Source: Nocardia miyunensis NBRC 108239
GTDB taxonomy: Bacteria; Actinomycetota; Actinomycetes; Mycobacteriales; Mycobacteriaceae
Length of the DNA: 64,000 nt
NCBI RefSeq assembly: GCF_001613065.1
Contig: NZ_BDBQ01000023.1
Coordinates: 20,709 to 84,708 of the forward strand
Direction of reading: 5' to 3'
Numbering within the stretch: position 1 is the first letter of the stretch; each line of letters starts with the position of its first letter. Of this stretch, positions 26,904 to 35,949 are shown piece by piece. Made by a program: the position numbers and the translations under genes. The notes beneath the pieces are model-generated. The model had not been told where the DNA came from and searched no databases. It worked only from the letters and a program-made list of their open reading frames with translations.

Positions 26904-28937
26904 CTAGAGGCTCACGCGCTGGTCCTGGGCGAGGAACAGTTTGTCGCTCTCTTTGACGCCGAAGGTCTGGTAGAACTCCGGGAGGTTGCGGACGACCTGG
27001 TTGCAGCGGAATTCGTTGGGGGAGTGGGGGTCGGTGGCCAGGAGCGACTGGGTGTACTGGGTGGTTTGCTTGCTGCGCCAGTTGCGGCCCCAGGCCAGGA
27101 ACACGTCGGTGTAGTTCGGGGCGTCGGTCTTCAGGTCGATGCGGAAGGCGGACAGGGAGATCATCAGTCCGCGCAGGTCGGCGAGGTTCTCGCCGACCGT
27201 GAGCGCGCCGTTGACATGCTCGGTCGGTGGCAGGCCCTCGGGGACCAGCACGTCGTACTGGGCGATGAGCTGTTTGGTCTTGGCGTCGAACGCGGCTTGA
27301 TCCTGCGGGGTCCACCAGTCCTTGCGGTTGCCGTCGCCGTCGTACTTGGAGCCCTGATCGTCGAAGCCGTGGCCGATCTCGTGGCCGATGACCGCGCCGA
27401 TCGCGCCGTAGTTGACCGCCGCCTCGGCGTCCTTGTCGAAGAACGGGGCCTGCAGGATCGCGGCGGGGAAATTGATCGAGTTGGAGGTCACGTCGTAGTA
27501 GGCGTTGACCGTCTGCGGGGTCATACCCCATTCGGTCTTGTCGACCGGGGTGCCGAGCTTGTTCATCGCGCGCTGGGACTCGAAAGCATTGATCGCGAGC
27601 AGGGATTCGACGAGTTTGCCGCGGGTGACCTTAACCTTCGAATAGTCCTCCCACTTGTCCGGGTAGCCGATCTTGACCGTGATCTTGCCCAGTTTGGCGA
27701 TGGCGGCATCACGCGTCGCCGGGGACATCCAGCTGGAGTTGCGGAAGTTCTGCCGGTACGCGGCGAGCAGATTGTCGACCAACTGCTTGGCCCGGTCCTT
27801 GGCCTCGGCGGGAAAGTACTTGGCCACGTAGAGTTTTCCGAGCACCTCGCCCAGATTGCCGTCGACCACGCCGACCGCGGATTTCCACAGTTCGGGTCGC
27901 TGCTGTATGCCCGAGGTGACCTTCACGTACTCGAAGTTGGCATCGGAGAGCGTCTTGGTCATGTACCTGGCGTAGCTGCGCAGCAGGGCCAGCTTCAGGT
28001 AGTCGCGCCAGATCGCGATATCGGTTGCGGCCCAGATTTTCCCGGCGGTGGTGACGAAGGACGGCTCACCGACGACGACCTTCGCGAACAGGTCCTTCGG
28101 TCGATTTGTGCTTCCGGAAAGCCAAGGCTCCCAATCGAATTCGGGGGCAAGCGCCTTGACCTCGTCCCAGGACCTCAGGTTGTAGGTGGCGTCGCTGTCC
28201 CGGGTCCGCACGTTGTCCCAGAATGCCGCGGCGATCTGCTTCTCCAGATCGAGTACGCGCTGCGCCGCGCCGTTCGGGTCGGGCAGGCCGCCGCCGGCCG
28301 CGAGCTTGCGCAACAGGGTCGAATAGGCCGCGAGATACTGTGCGTACTGCGGTTTGCTGTAGTACTGCTCGCTCATGCCCAGGCCGGACTGGTCGATCGA
28401 GGGCAGGTAGGCGTTGGAATTCTTCTGGTCGACGGTGACGCCGAGCCCTATCAGCCCGCCCAGCGGCAGGGCGCCCATCACCTTGGCGAGATCGGGTTTG
28501 GTCGCCGCCCCGTCGATCTCGGCGAACAGCCCGGCCAGGGGGGTCAGGCCGAGTTTGTCGAGAGTGGCCTCGTCCATGCGCGCGTCGTACAGATCGCGGA
28601 TCTGCTGCTCCGCGGTGCCGTCCTTCGGATCCTTGATCCCGTTGATGACATCCTTCAGCTGCCCCTCGACCCGGTCGGAAACCTCGGTGAAGGTGCCGAA
28701 GCTGGTCTTGTCCGGCGGCAGTTGATAGGTGCGCAGCCACGTGCCGTTGACGTGCCGGAACAGATCGTCCTGCGGACGCACGGCCTTGTCCATGCCCGAC
28801 AGGTCCGGCCCGGTGGGCGGTTTCGAGGCGGAATCGCTGTCCTTGCAGGAGGCCAGGGCCGCGGCAACCGGTACGGCGCCGAGCGCGACCAGGAACGAAC
28901 GGCGATCCAGATGAACCGGACGACGCGACGAACTCAC
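26904..28937 (-). CDS. M13-family zinc metallopeptidase, Tat/lipoprotein
   Basis: 677 residues from GTG 28937, which follows an AGAGG site; longer in-frame starts upstream would push the export signal inward. LDRRSFLVALGAVPVAAALASC combines a twin-arginine motif with a lipobox, predicting an extracytoplasmic lipid-anchored enzyme. The neprilysin-like fold shows GHEIGHGFDDQG (zinc His pair and catalytic Glu) and VGENLADLRG (third zinc ligand and Asp), plus the NAYYDVTSNSINFPAAILQ strand. M13 enzymes cut oligopeptides outside the membrane. It is monocistronic and diverges from rplN. Confidence 0.93.
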   Translation of the reverse strand: MSSSRRPVHLDRRSFLVALGAVPVAAALASCKDSDSASKPPTGPDLSGMDKAVRPQDDLFRHVNGTWLRTYQLPPDKTSFGTFTEVSDRVEGQLKDVINGIKDPKDGTAEQQIRDLYDARMDEATLDKLGLTPLAGLFAEIDGAATKPDLAKVMGALPLGGLIGLGVTVDQKNSNAYLPSIDQSGLGMSEQYYSKPQYAQYLAAYSTLLRKLAAGGGLPDPNGAAQRVLDLEKQIAAAFWDNVRTRDSDATYNLRSWDEVKALAPEFDWEPWLSGSTNRPKDLFAKVVVGEPSFVTTAGKIWAATDIAIWRDYLKLALLRSYARYMTKTLSDANFEYVKVTSGIQQRPELWKSAVGVVDGNLGEVLGKLYVAKYFPAEAKDRAKQLVDNLLAAYRQNFRNSSWMSPATRDAAIAKLGKITVKIGYPDKWEDYSKVKVTRGKLVESLLAINAFESQRAMNKLGTPVDKTEWGMTPQTVNAYYDVTSNSINFPAAILQAPFFDKDAEAAVNYGAIGAVIGHEIGHGFDDQGSKYDGDGNRKDWWTPQDQAAFDAKTKQLIAQYDVLVPEGLPPTEHVNGALTVGENLADLRGLMISLSAFRIDLKTDAPNYTDVFLAWGRNWRSKQTTQYTQSLLATDPHSPNEFRCNQVVRNLPEFYQTFGVKESDKLFLAQDQRVSL

Positions 28938-29246
28938 AGAGAATCCTCTCCCGACTACTGCGTGGCGAAAGTGGTTGGCCCTAGCTCGGCCCGAGGCTAC
29001 TGGAATCTCCTGAGAAGCGGGTGAACGAGCCCGCGATGACCCGGATTTGGGCCCGACCTGCGGCTTGGCTACACTGATCCGGTTGCTTGCGGGACAGCTG
29101 TGCCCGCACTTCGGCCGCGAACCCACAGTGGTTGATCTCCGGATCCTGGTAAAACCGCTGGCAGGCGCGCGTGCGAAGGGTAACTGACCATGCCCGTCGG
29201 GTCGGAAATCCGGCGTGCATTTCGTCCAGGTCTAGGAGGAGCTGAA
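28938..29246. promoter_or_regulatory. Divergent promoter region and rplN leader
   Basis: 309 bp between the M13 gene and rplN. TTGGCT...TACACT at 29065-29077 resembles a compact promoter element. GCGGG-ACAGCTGTG-CCCGC at 29089-29107 can form a small hairpin in the rplN leader. No coding gene is seen. Confidence 0.45.
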
Positions 29247-29615
29247 GTGATTCAGCAGGAGTCGCGACTGCGCGTCGCCGACAACACGGGTGCCAAGGAG
29301 ATCTTGTGCATCCGGGTGCTCGGTGGTTCGTCGCGTCGCTATGCCGGTATCGGCGATATCATCGTCGCCACCGTGAAGGACGCCATCCCCGGCGGCAACG
29401 TCAAAAAGGGTGAGGTCGTCAAGGCTGTCATCGTGCGCACCGTCAAGGAGCGCCGTCGTCCGGATGGCTCGTACATCCGCTTCGACGAGAACGCCGCGGT
29501 GCTGATCAAGGCGGACAACGATCCGCGTGGCACCCGCATCTTCGGCCCCGTCGGCCGCGAGCTGCGTGAGAAGAAGTTCATGAAGATCGTCTCGCTGGCC
29601 CCGGAGGTGCTCTGA
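29247..29615 (+). CDS. rplN: 50S ribosomal protein L14
   Basis: 122 residues, the exact usual length. It begins [18 protein letters not shown] and ends [14 protein letters not shown], with the [16 protein letters not shown] signature. GTG 29247 follows AGGAGG at 29234. First gene of the spc-type ribosomal operon. Confidence 0.99.
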   Translation: MIQQESRLRVADNTGAKEILCIRVLGGSSRRYAGIGDIIVATVKDAIPGGNVKKGEVVKAVIVRTVKERRRPDGSYIRFDENAAVLIKADNDPRGTRIFGPVGRELREKKFMKIVSLAPEVL

Positions 29616-29616
29616 C

Positions 29617-29931
29617 ATGAAGGTGCACAAGGGCGATACCGTCATCGTCGTCTCCGGTAAGGACAAGGGCGCCAAGGGCAAGGTCATCCAGGCCTACCCG
29701 GCGACCGAGAAGGTCCTGGTCGAGGGCGTGAACCGGATCAAGAAGCATGTCGCGAACTCCGCGAACCAGCGTGGCGCCAGCTCCGGCGGCATCGTTACCC
29801 AGGAAGCGCCCATCCACGTGTCGAACGTGATGGTCGTCGACTCGGACGGCAAGCCGACCCGCGTGGGCTACCGCACCGACGAGAACGGCAAGCGGGTGCG
29901 CATCTCCCGTCGCAACGGGAAGGACATCTGA
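29617..29931 (+). CDS. rplX: 50S ribosomal protein L24
   Basis: 104 residues with the KOW motif ([21 protein letters not shown]) and [11 protein letters not shown]. It starts one base after the rplN stop and overlaps rplE by a single base, consistent with translational coupling. It helps start assembly of the large subunit. Confidence 0.99.
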   Translation: MKVHKGDTVIVVSGKDKGAKGKVIQAYPATEKVLVEGVNRIKKHVANSANQRGASSGGIVTQEAPIHVSNVMVVDSDGKPTRVGYRTDENGKRVRISRRNGKDI

Positions 29932-30497
29932 TGACCACCACCGAGAACAAGATTCTGCCCCGCCTCAAGGTCCGGTACCGCGAGGAGATCCGGGACGAGC
30001 TGAACAAGGAATTCGGCTACGCCAACGTCATGCAGATCCCCGGCGTGGTGAAGGTCGTGGTGAACATGGGTGTCGGTGACGCCGCCCGTGACGCGAAGCT
30101 GATCAACGGCGCGGTCAACGACCTGACGCTGATCACCGGTCAGAAGCCCGAGATCCGTAAGGCCACCAAGTCGATCGCGCAGTTCAAGCTGCGTGAGGGC
30201 ATGCCGATCGGCGCGAAGGTCACTCTGCGTGGCGACCGGATGTGGGAGTTCCTGGACCGTCTGGTGTCCATCGCGCTGCCGCGTATCCGGGACTTCCGTG
30301 GTCTGTCGCCCAAGCAGTTCGACGGCCACGGCAACTACACGTTCGGTCTGAGCGAGCAGTCGATGTTCCACGAGATCGACGTGGACAGCATCGATCGTCC
30401 CCGTGGTATGGATATCACCGTGGTGACCACCGCGACCAACAACGACGAGGGTCGCGCGCTGCTCAAGCACCTCGGCTTCCCGTTCAAGGAGAACTGA
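29931..30497 (+). CDS. rplE: 50S ribosomal protein L5
   Basis: 188 residues with the L5 signatures [32 protein letters not shown] and [14 protein letters not shown]5 binds 5S rRNA. Start ATG 29931 overlaps the rplX stop. Short pieces of this gene reappear at 35562-35640. Confidence 0.99.
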   Translation: MTTTENKILPRLKVRYREEIRDELNKEFGYANVMQIPGVVKVVVNMGVGDAARDAKLINGAVNDLTLITGQKPEIRKATKSIAQFKLREGMPIGAKVTLRGDRMWEFLDRLVSIALPRIRDFRGLSPKQFDGHGNYTFGLSEQSMFHEIDVDSIDRPRGMDITVVTTATNNDEGRALLKHLGFPFKEN

Positions 30498-30501
30498 GCA
30501 C

Positions 30502-30687
30502 ATGGCTAAGAAAGCTCTGATCAACAAGGCCAACGCGAAGCCGAAGTTCGCCGTTCGCGCCTACACCCGCTGCCAGCGTTGCGGTCGCCCGCACGCGGTG
30601 TACCGCAAGTTCGGCCTGTGCCGTGTGTGCCTGCGCGAGATGGCGCACCGCGGCGAGCTGCCGGGCGTGCACAAGAGCTCCTGGTGA
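30502..30687 (+). CDS. rpsN: 30S ribosomal protein S14, type Z
   Basis: 61 residues, the zinc-binding form with CQRC and CRVC pairs, and the ending GVHKSSW. In Mycobacterium tuberculosis the operon continues into rpsH, rplF, rplR, rpsE, rpmD and rplO; here a hairpin follows 50 bp later and none of those genes is in the window. The 3' half of this gene is almost exactly repeated at 35650-35745. Confidence 0.99.
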   Translation: MAKKALINKANAKPKFAVRAYTRCQRCGRPHAVYRKFGLCRVCLREMAHRGELPGVHKSSW

Positions 30688-30737
30688 GCTCGCGCTGCTG
30701 AGGCAGCGCACGCACTGAGCGCAACAATCGAATCGCC

Positions 30738-30771
30738 GAAGGGTGCGGACTCCAGAGAGTCCGCACCCTTC
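30738..30771. terminator. Hairpin terminator after rpsN
   Basis: Perfect 15-base arms (30738-30752 and 30757-30771) with a CAGA loop, 50 bp downstream of the rpsN stop. No U-run follows. Confidence 0.85.
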
Positions 30772-30876
30772 GCCGTGCCCAAACCAGCTCGCCATCTGCC
30801 GCATCGTTTTGCCGTACCGAGCCCTCGTGTCAACCCGGTCGATCTCGATGAGCATGTGAACGGGCCGAAGCCGCAG

Positions 30877-32902
30877 TCAGTTGGTCTTCGAACTCGGCAG
30901 ATGCGGCCCGATATAGCCGATGTAGATCTTTGCTGACCGCAGGATGTCGTCGTAGTAGTGCATACGTGGGCTGATCATGGCGAATTGCGCGATCTTGAAA
31001 TGAGCCCCCATGAAGATCCGGCCACGCGCGTTTACGCTATCGGGAACTGGAAGCAGCCGTGGCGAGCGAAACTTCGGGTTCTTCTGCACATCACCTGACT
31101 CGTCCCGCGCGTGCTTGTTCGGCGGAAAGCCATGGAGTTCGCCGGGCGTGTCACTGAGGTATGCCTCCACGCTTCCGGTCCAAGTACGAGCCACGCAGGT
31201 GCTGGCGTAGTCACGCAGAGCTAGCAGCGCATCCCAGCAAAGTCCGGCCCAGGTGCCGAGAGTGGGTCGTGGACGTCGAGGCCTTGCGTTGTGGACGCAT
31301 TGCCGGTGAACTGTAGGTGATCCAGTTCGCAGAAGCGTTCCAGCAATTCGTCGAAACCTTCTGTCTGATGTCTTCTGCTGAGGGCGTGGCTTCCCAAGCA
31401 GTCGCCTGGTTGGCAACGCGGGCGAGTTCGCCACGGAAGTGTCGTAACTGACGATCGAGCTCGGCCCGCTGTACCTCGGCGATCGCGCGGTCCTGCTGTT
31501 CGTCTTCAAGGCTCCGTCGCAGGTTTGCAATTTCCTCCTTCTGTAGGTCCGCCTCGTCTTCGAGCGTTCGGACCCTGTTGCGAACGGTGTTGGCCGCGCG
31601 GGTGAGCCGGTCCGTGTCGGCCGCGCGGTTGCCCAGAGCTGAGACAGTTTCGACGGATAGCTCGCCGGTGCCCAGTACCTCGGCGACCACATGACGCAGT
31701 GCGTCGAGAACTGGCTTGTCGATTGTTGTTTCGACGAGCGCTGTCGTCGCGGGCACTACAGGTGGTGCATGCAGTTCAGGTTCGACAGGTGCTTGCAACA
31801 CCTCGACCGCTGGGATGGCGGATTGTTGAGGCGCAGCATCGAGTTGGTCGAGCAGGCGGGCGTCCAGTTGCTCGCGCAGGCGTCGGTCAAGTCGGGCCAC
31901 TGTGGTGGGGAGCGAAGCGGTCAGCGACAGCTCCCGGGCCCGTCGGCCGAGGAGGCGTTGTAGGACTCGCACGTCGTCGCGGACGATGCGGCCGGTGCCG
32001 AGTACCCGGTGCCGGACGGACTCGAGGGGGTTCGATGGGTCCGCACCGGGCTGGAACGTTCGTACTGTGCCAGGGGCTACCCGATGCGATGACGGCGTCA
32101 ATTCGTTGTACTCGTTGGTCGCTTCCGCATCGAGTACGTAGGAGGCCGCCAGCCCCACCGTCTCCTTCAAGAGCTTTTCGACATAGCCGGACCATTTGTC
32201 CACCGGTAGTTCCGGGGAGGTACCCGCGATGAATAGGTGTCCGCGACGGTCAGGGTCTGTGAGGGCGTCGAGCACTGAACTGACTTCGTCAATCCGGACA
32301 ATGCGCGGGCCGGCACCGAGCAAGTGGTTGCCGTCTCGGCCGGGGAGCACTTCCAGTAGGTCCCGTGCAAGTCGAGGTGCCTTTGCGGCAGGTCCTTTCT
32401 CCGGGCTTTCGAGATCGATCCATACCCAGCCGTCCCGCTTCGAGCGGAGACGGTGGACTGTCAACTCGGTCGCCCAACCCGAATCCTGGACGAATCGGTG
32501 CCGTGTTGTCTGTGAACCATCGCGAGACTGTTCGAGTAGAGCGACGCCGACGACACCTGGAGCGATGTCTTTCGATGCACCGAATTGCAACACGTCGGGG
32601 TCCCAGCGCTTGGACAGCAACCACGAATTGAGTTGTTGCGTAGCCAGTTCGAGCAGCTCGGCTCATCCCGAACGCGGAAGAACGAACGGTATGCGAGCGG
32701 CATCTGGACAGGCCTCCTCGAAACCCGACTGCTCGGATTCGAGCACGGCGGCATTCTCGTTGACAGTGCGAAATTTACCATCGCCGAAGCCGTTTGGTGT
32801 CATCGTGGCGATCTCGACGCGGACTTCCACGTGAGCGCTGTCGGCGACACTCACAGCGAGTTCCGGCAGTGTATCCGCTGAACCCGATGCGGCCCGGCAC
32901 AT
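30877..32902 (-). pseudogene. Broken large gene of unknown function
   Basis: A coherent protein can be read on the minus strand only by passing an in-frame TGA at 32663-32665 and two frame changes near 31370 and 31260. The likely start is ATG 32902 with GAGG upstream. The middle carries a coiled coil (NTVRNRVRTLEDEADLQKEE and onward). The tail ends RSAKIYIGYIGPHLPS, with FKIAQFAMISPRMHYYDD before it. Between the shifts the third frame reads GFDELLERFCELDHLQFTGN. I do not recognise the family. Sequencing error is an alternative to decay. Confidence 0.65.
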
Positions 32903-33133
32903 CTGTTGCCTCGACGGTGTCGATCTGCCTTCGTCCCTCGCCCCTCGAACCGCACCCGTGGCATCGGCCGCGGTGACTCTCGCTCGTGCGGACACGTCGA
33001 ATGGTCGATAGCTCTGCTGCGCTCGTCCGGAGTGGAGTCGTCCAGATGGCTGCGGTCTGCTCTGGTCTGAATCCTTCTGTGTCCGTTGAAAATTCGGATT
33101 CAAACTGTCGGTGTTCGTCGGTAGTCTTCGCCC

Positions 33134-33985
33134 ATGCCCTCCGTTCTGCACGAGGCGGTTGCCGATCTGTTTCGGCAGCGTCCACGTTTAGCGGCCGATC
33201 TCCTGACGCTCTCCGACGAGTGCGCCGTCCCCGAGTTCGACCACGCGCGACTGGAATCCGGCGACTTTCCGGATATCGACCCGACCGAGTACCGCGCAGA
33301 TGCGGTCGTCGCGTTGACCAATGGCAACAGCCCGGTACTGGCTGTGGTGATCGAGGTTCAATTACGGCCCGACCCGGAGAAAGGCTGGAGCTGGCCAGTC
33401 TACCTCACCACGCTGCGCGCCCGATTGCGATGCCCCACAGTCCTTTTGGTTCTGTGCGCCGACGATCGCACTGCCGCCCGCTGTCGCCGGCCACTCTTAC
33501 TCGCTCCCCGCTGCACCCTGGTACCGGTCGTCTTCGGCCCCGCAGACGTGCCGGTGATCACCGACCGCGCGCAGGTCGGCCGAAACCCCGAGCTGGCCGT
33601 GCTGTCAGCAGTTGCCCACCGCAATCACCCCGATCGTGAGCAGATCCTCGCGGTCTTCGCCGCCGAGATGGTCGACGTCGCGAACGGTCAAATGTACATT
33701 GACCTGGTACTCGCGATACTGCCGCGGGCGGCCCGGAAACTCCTGGAGACTCTTATGGCAACCGGCACCTACCAGTACAAGAGTGAGTTCGCGCGGCGGT
33801 ACTACGCCGAGGGAGAAGCAAAGGGAGAAGCCTCAGCGCTGCTGACGATCCTTCGTGCCCGGCAGTTGCCTGTTCCCGAGGAGGTCGAGCAAAGGGTGCT
33901 GTCCTGCTCGGATCTCGACTTGTTGAGTTCGTGGGTGCGGCGCGCTGCTACCGCAGCCACCATCGAGGAGGTCTTCGAGGAGTAG
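33134..33985 (+). CDS. Rpn-like PD-(D/E)XK nuclease family protein
   Basis: 283 residues. The core YRADAVVALTNG...LAVVIEVQLRPD gives the D...E-x-Q pattern of the PD-(D/E)XK fold, seen in Rpn/transposase-associated nucleases. The C-terminal ARRYYAEGEAKGEASALLTIL and the closing helix (PVPEEVEQRVLSCSDLDLLSSW) are the usual tail of this group in actinobacteria. It is intact and divergent from the broken gene to its left. Such proteins are common in mobile and defence regions; a biological role is not established for this one. Confidence 0.75.
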   Translation: MPSVLHEAVADLFRQRPRLAADLLTLSDECAVPEFDHARLESGDFPDIDPTEYRADAVVALTNGNSPVLAVVIEVQLRPDPEKGWSWPVYLTTLRARLRCPTVLLVLCADDRTAARCRRPLLLAPRCTLVPVVFGPADVPVITDRAQVGRNPELAVLSAVAHRNHPDREQILAVFAAEMVDVANGQMYIDLVLAILPRAARKLLETLMATGTYQYKSEFARRYYAEGEAKGEASALLTILRARQLPVPEEVEQRVLSCSDLDLLSSWVRRAATAATIEEVFEE

Positions 33986-34355
33986 TTGCAGGCCGGGGCG
34001 ACCCGGTTGCTGCTCGATGAGATCGTCCGCGACGGTGCCCGCCACATACTTGCGGCCGTGTTGCGGCCGAGGTCGCTGTTCATGTGGCCCAGTTCGCCGC
34101 ACAGCTCGACGAGAACGGTTACCGTCTGGTGGTTCGCAACGGCTACCACGCCGAGCGGGAAGTCCTCACCGCGGCGGGCGCGGTGAGGGTCACAGCCCTC
34201 CGGGTCAACGACAAGCGGGTGGTCCGGAAACTGGTGTCCGGCAGCGGTTTTCCTCCGTGATCTTGTTAGCCCGGGCGCGGAAATTGCCGCAGGTCACCGA
34301 GATGCTGCCGCTGCTGTGCCGCCGCCGCGGCATGACCGCACCGGTGCCGGCTGTC
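33986..34355 (+). pseudogene. IS256-family transposase N-terminal remnant
   Basis: Translation in shifting frames gives LLDEIVRDGARH, then AEVAVHVAQFAAQLDENG, YRLVVRNGYHAEREVL, VRVNDKR and ETGVRQRFSSVILLARARK, PQVTEMLPLL. This is the ordered N-terminal region of IS256-type (mutator) transposases. Frameshifts split it, the catalytic DDE part is missing, and no terminal inverted repeats were found. It ends against the Uma2 gene. Confidence 0.8.
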
Positions 34356-34376
34356 GGTGATGGTGCGTTCGGCAGT

Positions 34377-35030
34377 TCAGAATTCGAGGTCGGACCACGG
34401 GATATGAATGGGAAAGGGGAATTTCGTGCTGATCGCCGCCGAGTCCTTCGGTACCCATTTTCCGGTGAGCAGGTAGTTGGCCGGGTAGAGGGGATGGACG
34501 CCAGCGGGCAGGTCGCCGTGGGTGCTTTCCAGGGCGAAGATGCGGATCATGGCGATCGCGCTCTGTTCTCGCTGCAGTGTGACTTCCCAGTACCAGGGGA
34601 TCCCCGCCCGCGCGTAGCGGGCCCGCTTCTCGTCCATATCGGCCTGTGAATTCGACGGCGACAAGACTTCGCCGACCAGGAGTACGTCTGCGGCACGGAC
34701 ATCTTGATAGGGGTTCGGCAGGCACCGAGTGACGAGAAAGTCCGGGGTCACGAAATCGGATTTCCCCCTCGAGCCGAAGAAGATATTCGTTTCGGTGTGC
34801 GCTCGCCAACACTGTTCCGGGTCTGCGGACATCGCTTCCCGGGCGCACCGGCGCAGTCCGCTCCACAGCAGGTTGGTGAACTCCTGATGTTCAGCCGGAC
34901 CTCTTCGCAACCAGACGACGCGACCTTCCCACAGCTCGATCTGACCGGCAATCTCGTCCGGCAATTGTTCGAGCTCCTCCCACGTCATGTACTCGGGGAG
35001 GTCGGGCCGTTCGACGTGCGGATGGGACAT
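34377..35030 (-). CDS. Uma2-family endonuclease
   Basis: 217 residues. The restriction-like core is seen as FVTPDFLVTR, VLLVGEVLSPSNSQAD and KRARYARAGIPWYWEV, the D...E-x-(S) and K pattern of Uma2 (DUF820). The N-terminus has YMTWEELEQLPDE and RVVWLRRGPAEHQEF. Uma2 proteins are abundant in cyanobacteria and actinobacteria with poorly known roles. It appears intact, flanked by the transposase and HsdR remnants. Confidence 0.85.
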   Translation of the reverse strand: MSHPHVERPDLPEYMTWEELEQLPDEIAGQIELWEGRVVWLRRGPAEHQEFTNLLWSGLRRCAREAMSADPEQCWRAHTETNIFFGSRGKSDFVTPDFLVTRCLPNPYQDVRAADVLLVGEVLSPSNSQADMDEKRARYARAGIPWYWEVTLQREQSAIAMIRIFALESTHGDLPAGVHPLYPANYLLTGKWVPKDSAAISTKFPFPIHIPWSDLEF

Positions 35031-35081
35031 GCCTCGATCGTAGTCGCGATGCGGAGTTACCGGCTGCGCTCCGCGTTGTCC

Positions 35082-35425
35082 TCAGGTGGCGATGCGGTCC
35101 GGTTGCGCGGTGTCGCTCGGGACGGCCGTGGTGCGCAGCGTCTTCAACACGGTGACCATTTCTCGCACCTCATCGGTGGAGAAGAGGGCTTCCGGGCCGG
35201 TGGGGGCGAGCGATCGGAAGGGGGGCTTCCACAGGGCGCCGACATCCACGATGCCGTTTTCGGCGATCACATCGATGAGCAGGTTCAGGAAGTGGAGCTG
35301 GTTGGCGGAGAGGTTCTTCCCGGCCTGGAACTCGTCGAAGGCAGCGGCGGCGGTTTCGCGATCGAGACCGGTCAACCCGCGTAGAAACAGGCCCAGCCCG
35401 CCGTGCTCGGTTTTGACAGTGGATC
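35082..35425 (-). pseudogene. C-terminal stump of type I restriction endonuclease HsdR
   Basis: About 110 residues read [48 protein letters not shown] and [20 protein letters not shown]. This is the conserved C-terminal region of actinobacterial and EcoR124-like HsdR subunits. The ATPase and nuclease parts are absent and no hsdM or hsdS is nearby. An upstream in-frame start exists but gives unrelated residues, so this is a remnant. Confidence 0.78.
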
Positions 35426-35561
35426 GCGACAGTCGACCGCACACATGCCCTGCAGAAGCACGGTTTGTTCGCAAACCAGAACTCCGCATGCAAACTGCGG
35501 AACTCGTTCACGATCGATACTGTTACTCGATTCTTCGATCTGGACTAGACCGGCATGCGCT

Positions 35562-35745
35562 CCGCGCTTTGAGGTCCGGTGCCGCGAGGAGATCCGTAAG
35601 GCGACCAAGTCGATCGCGTAGTTCGAGCTGCGCGAGGGTGTGCCGTCCGCACGCGGTGTACCGCAAGTTCGGCCTGTGCCGTGTGTGCCTGCGCGAGATG
35701 GCGCACCGCGGCGAGCTGCCGGGCGTGCACAAGTCCAGCTGGTAG
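35562..35745 (+). pseudogene. Fused remnant of rplE and rpsN
   Basis: 35571-35595 resembles the rplE start region (near 29970), and 35588-35640 resembles rplE around 30150-30205 (GAGATCCGTAAGGC.ACCAAG). 35648-35745 is nearly identical to the second half of rpsN from CCGCACGCGG to GTGCACAAG. The last codons differ synonymously (TCC AGC TGG TAG against AGC TCC TGG TGA), both encoding KSSW before different stops. An in-frame TAG interrupts the rplE part. The joints fall at short shared words, as in deletion by recombination. Confidence 0.85.
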
Positions 35746-35792
35746 TTCGTACCGGATCTGAACAAACGCCGGCCCCGTGCCGACAACAGCGA

Positions 35793-35829
35793 GAGCCCTG
35801 GCACAGCGCATTGCGCTGTGCCAGGGCTC
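35793..35829. terminator. Hairpin terminator after the rplE-rpsN remnant
   Basis: Perfect 18-base arms (35793-35810 and 35812-35829) with almost no loop, followed by GCGTATTTTC. It would isolate the kinase gene downstream from readthrough. Confidence 0.85.
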
Positions 35830-35949
35830 GCGTATTTTCATCGGCGCGTGATCGCGACGCGTAAAACGCGTTGATATCATCGGTGTGCGACCGTTTCACG
35901 ACGTGGATTTCTCGCGGCGAACGCGAACCATCAGCGCGGGAGGTGGTCG

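Larger units (their letters stand above)
30690..35745. mobile_element. Remnant accessory/defence island between rpsN and an rplE-rpsN scrap
   Basis: This 5-kb block interrupts the expected gene order after rpsN. It holds a broken large gene, an Rpn-like nuclease, a decayed IS256-type transposase, a Uma2-like nuclease and a type I restriction HsdR stump, and ends in a fused fragment of rplE and rpsN. Repetition of ribosomal gene sequence at its far end marks it as an insertion or rearrangement product. Exact ends are uncertain. Confidence 0.6.

Noticed and set aside
30690..35745. An intact insertion sequence or integrative element with defined ends
   Set aside because: No terminal inverted repeats, target-site duplication, integrase or complete transposase were seen. 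Only remnants can be supported.
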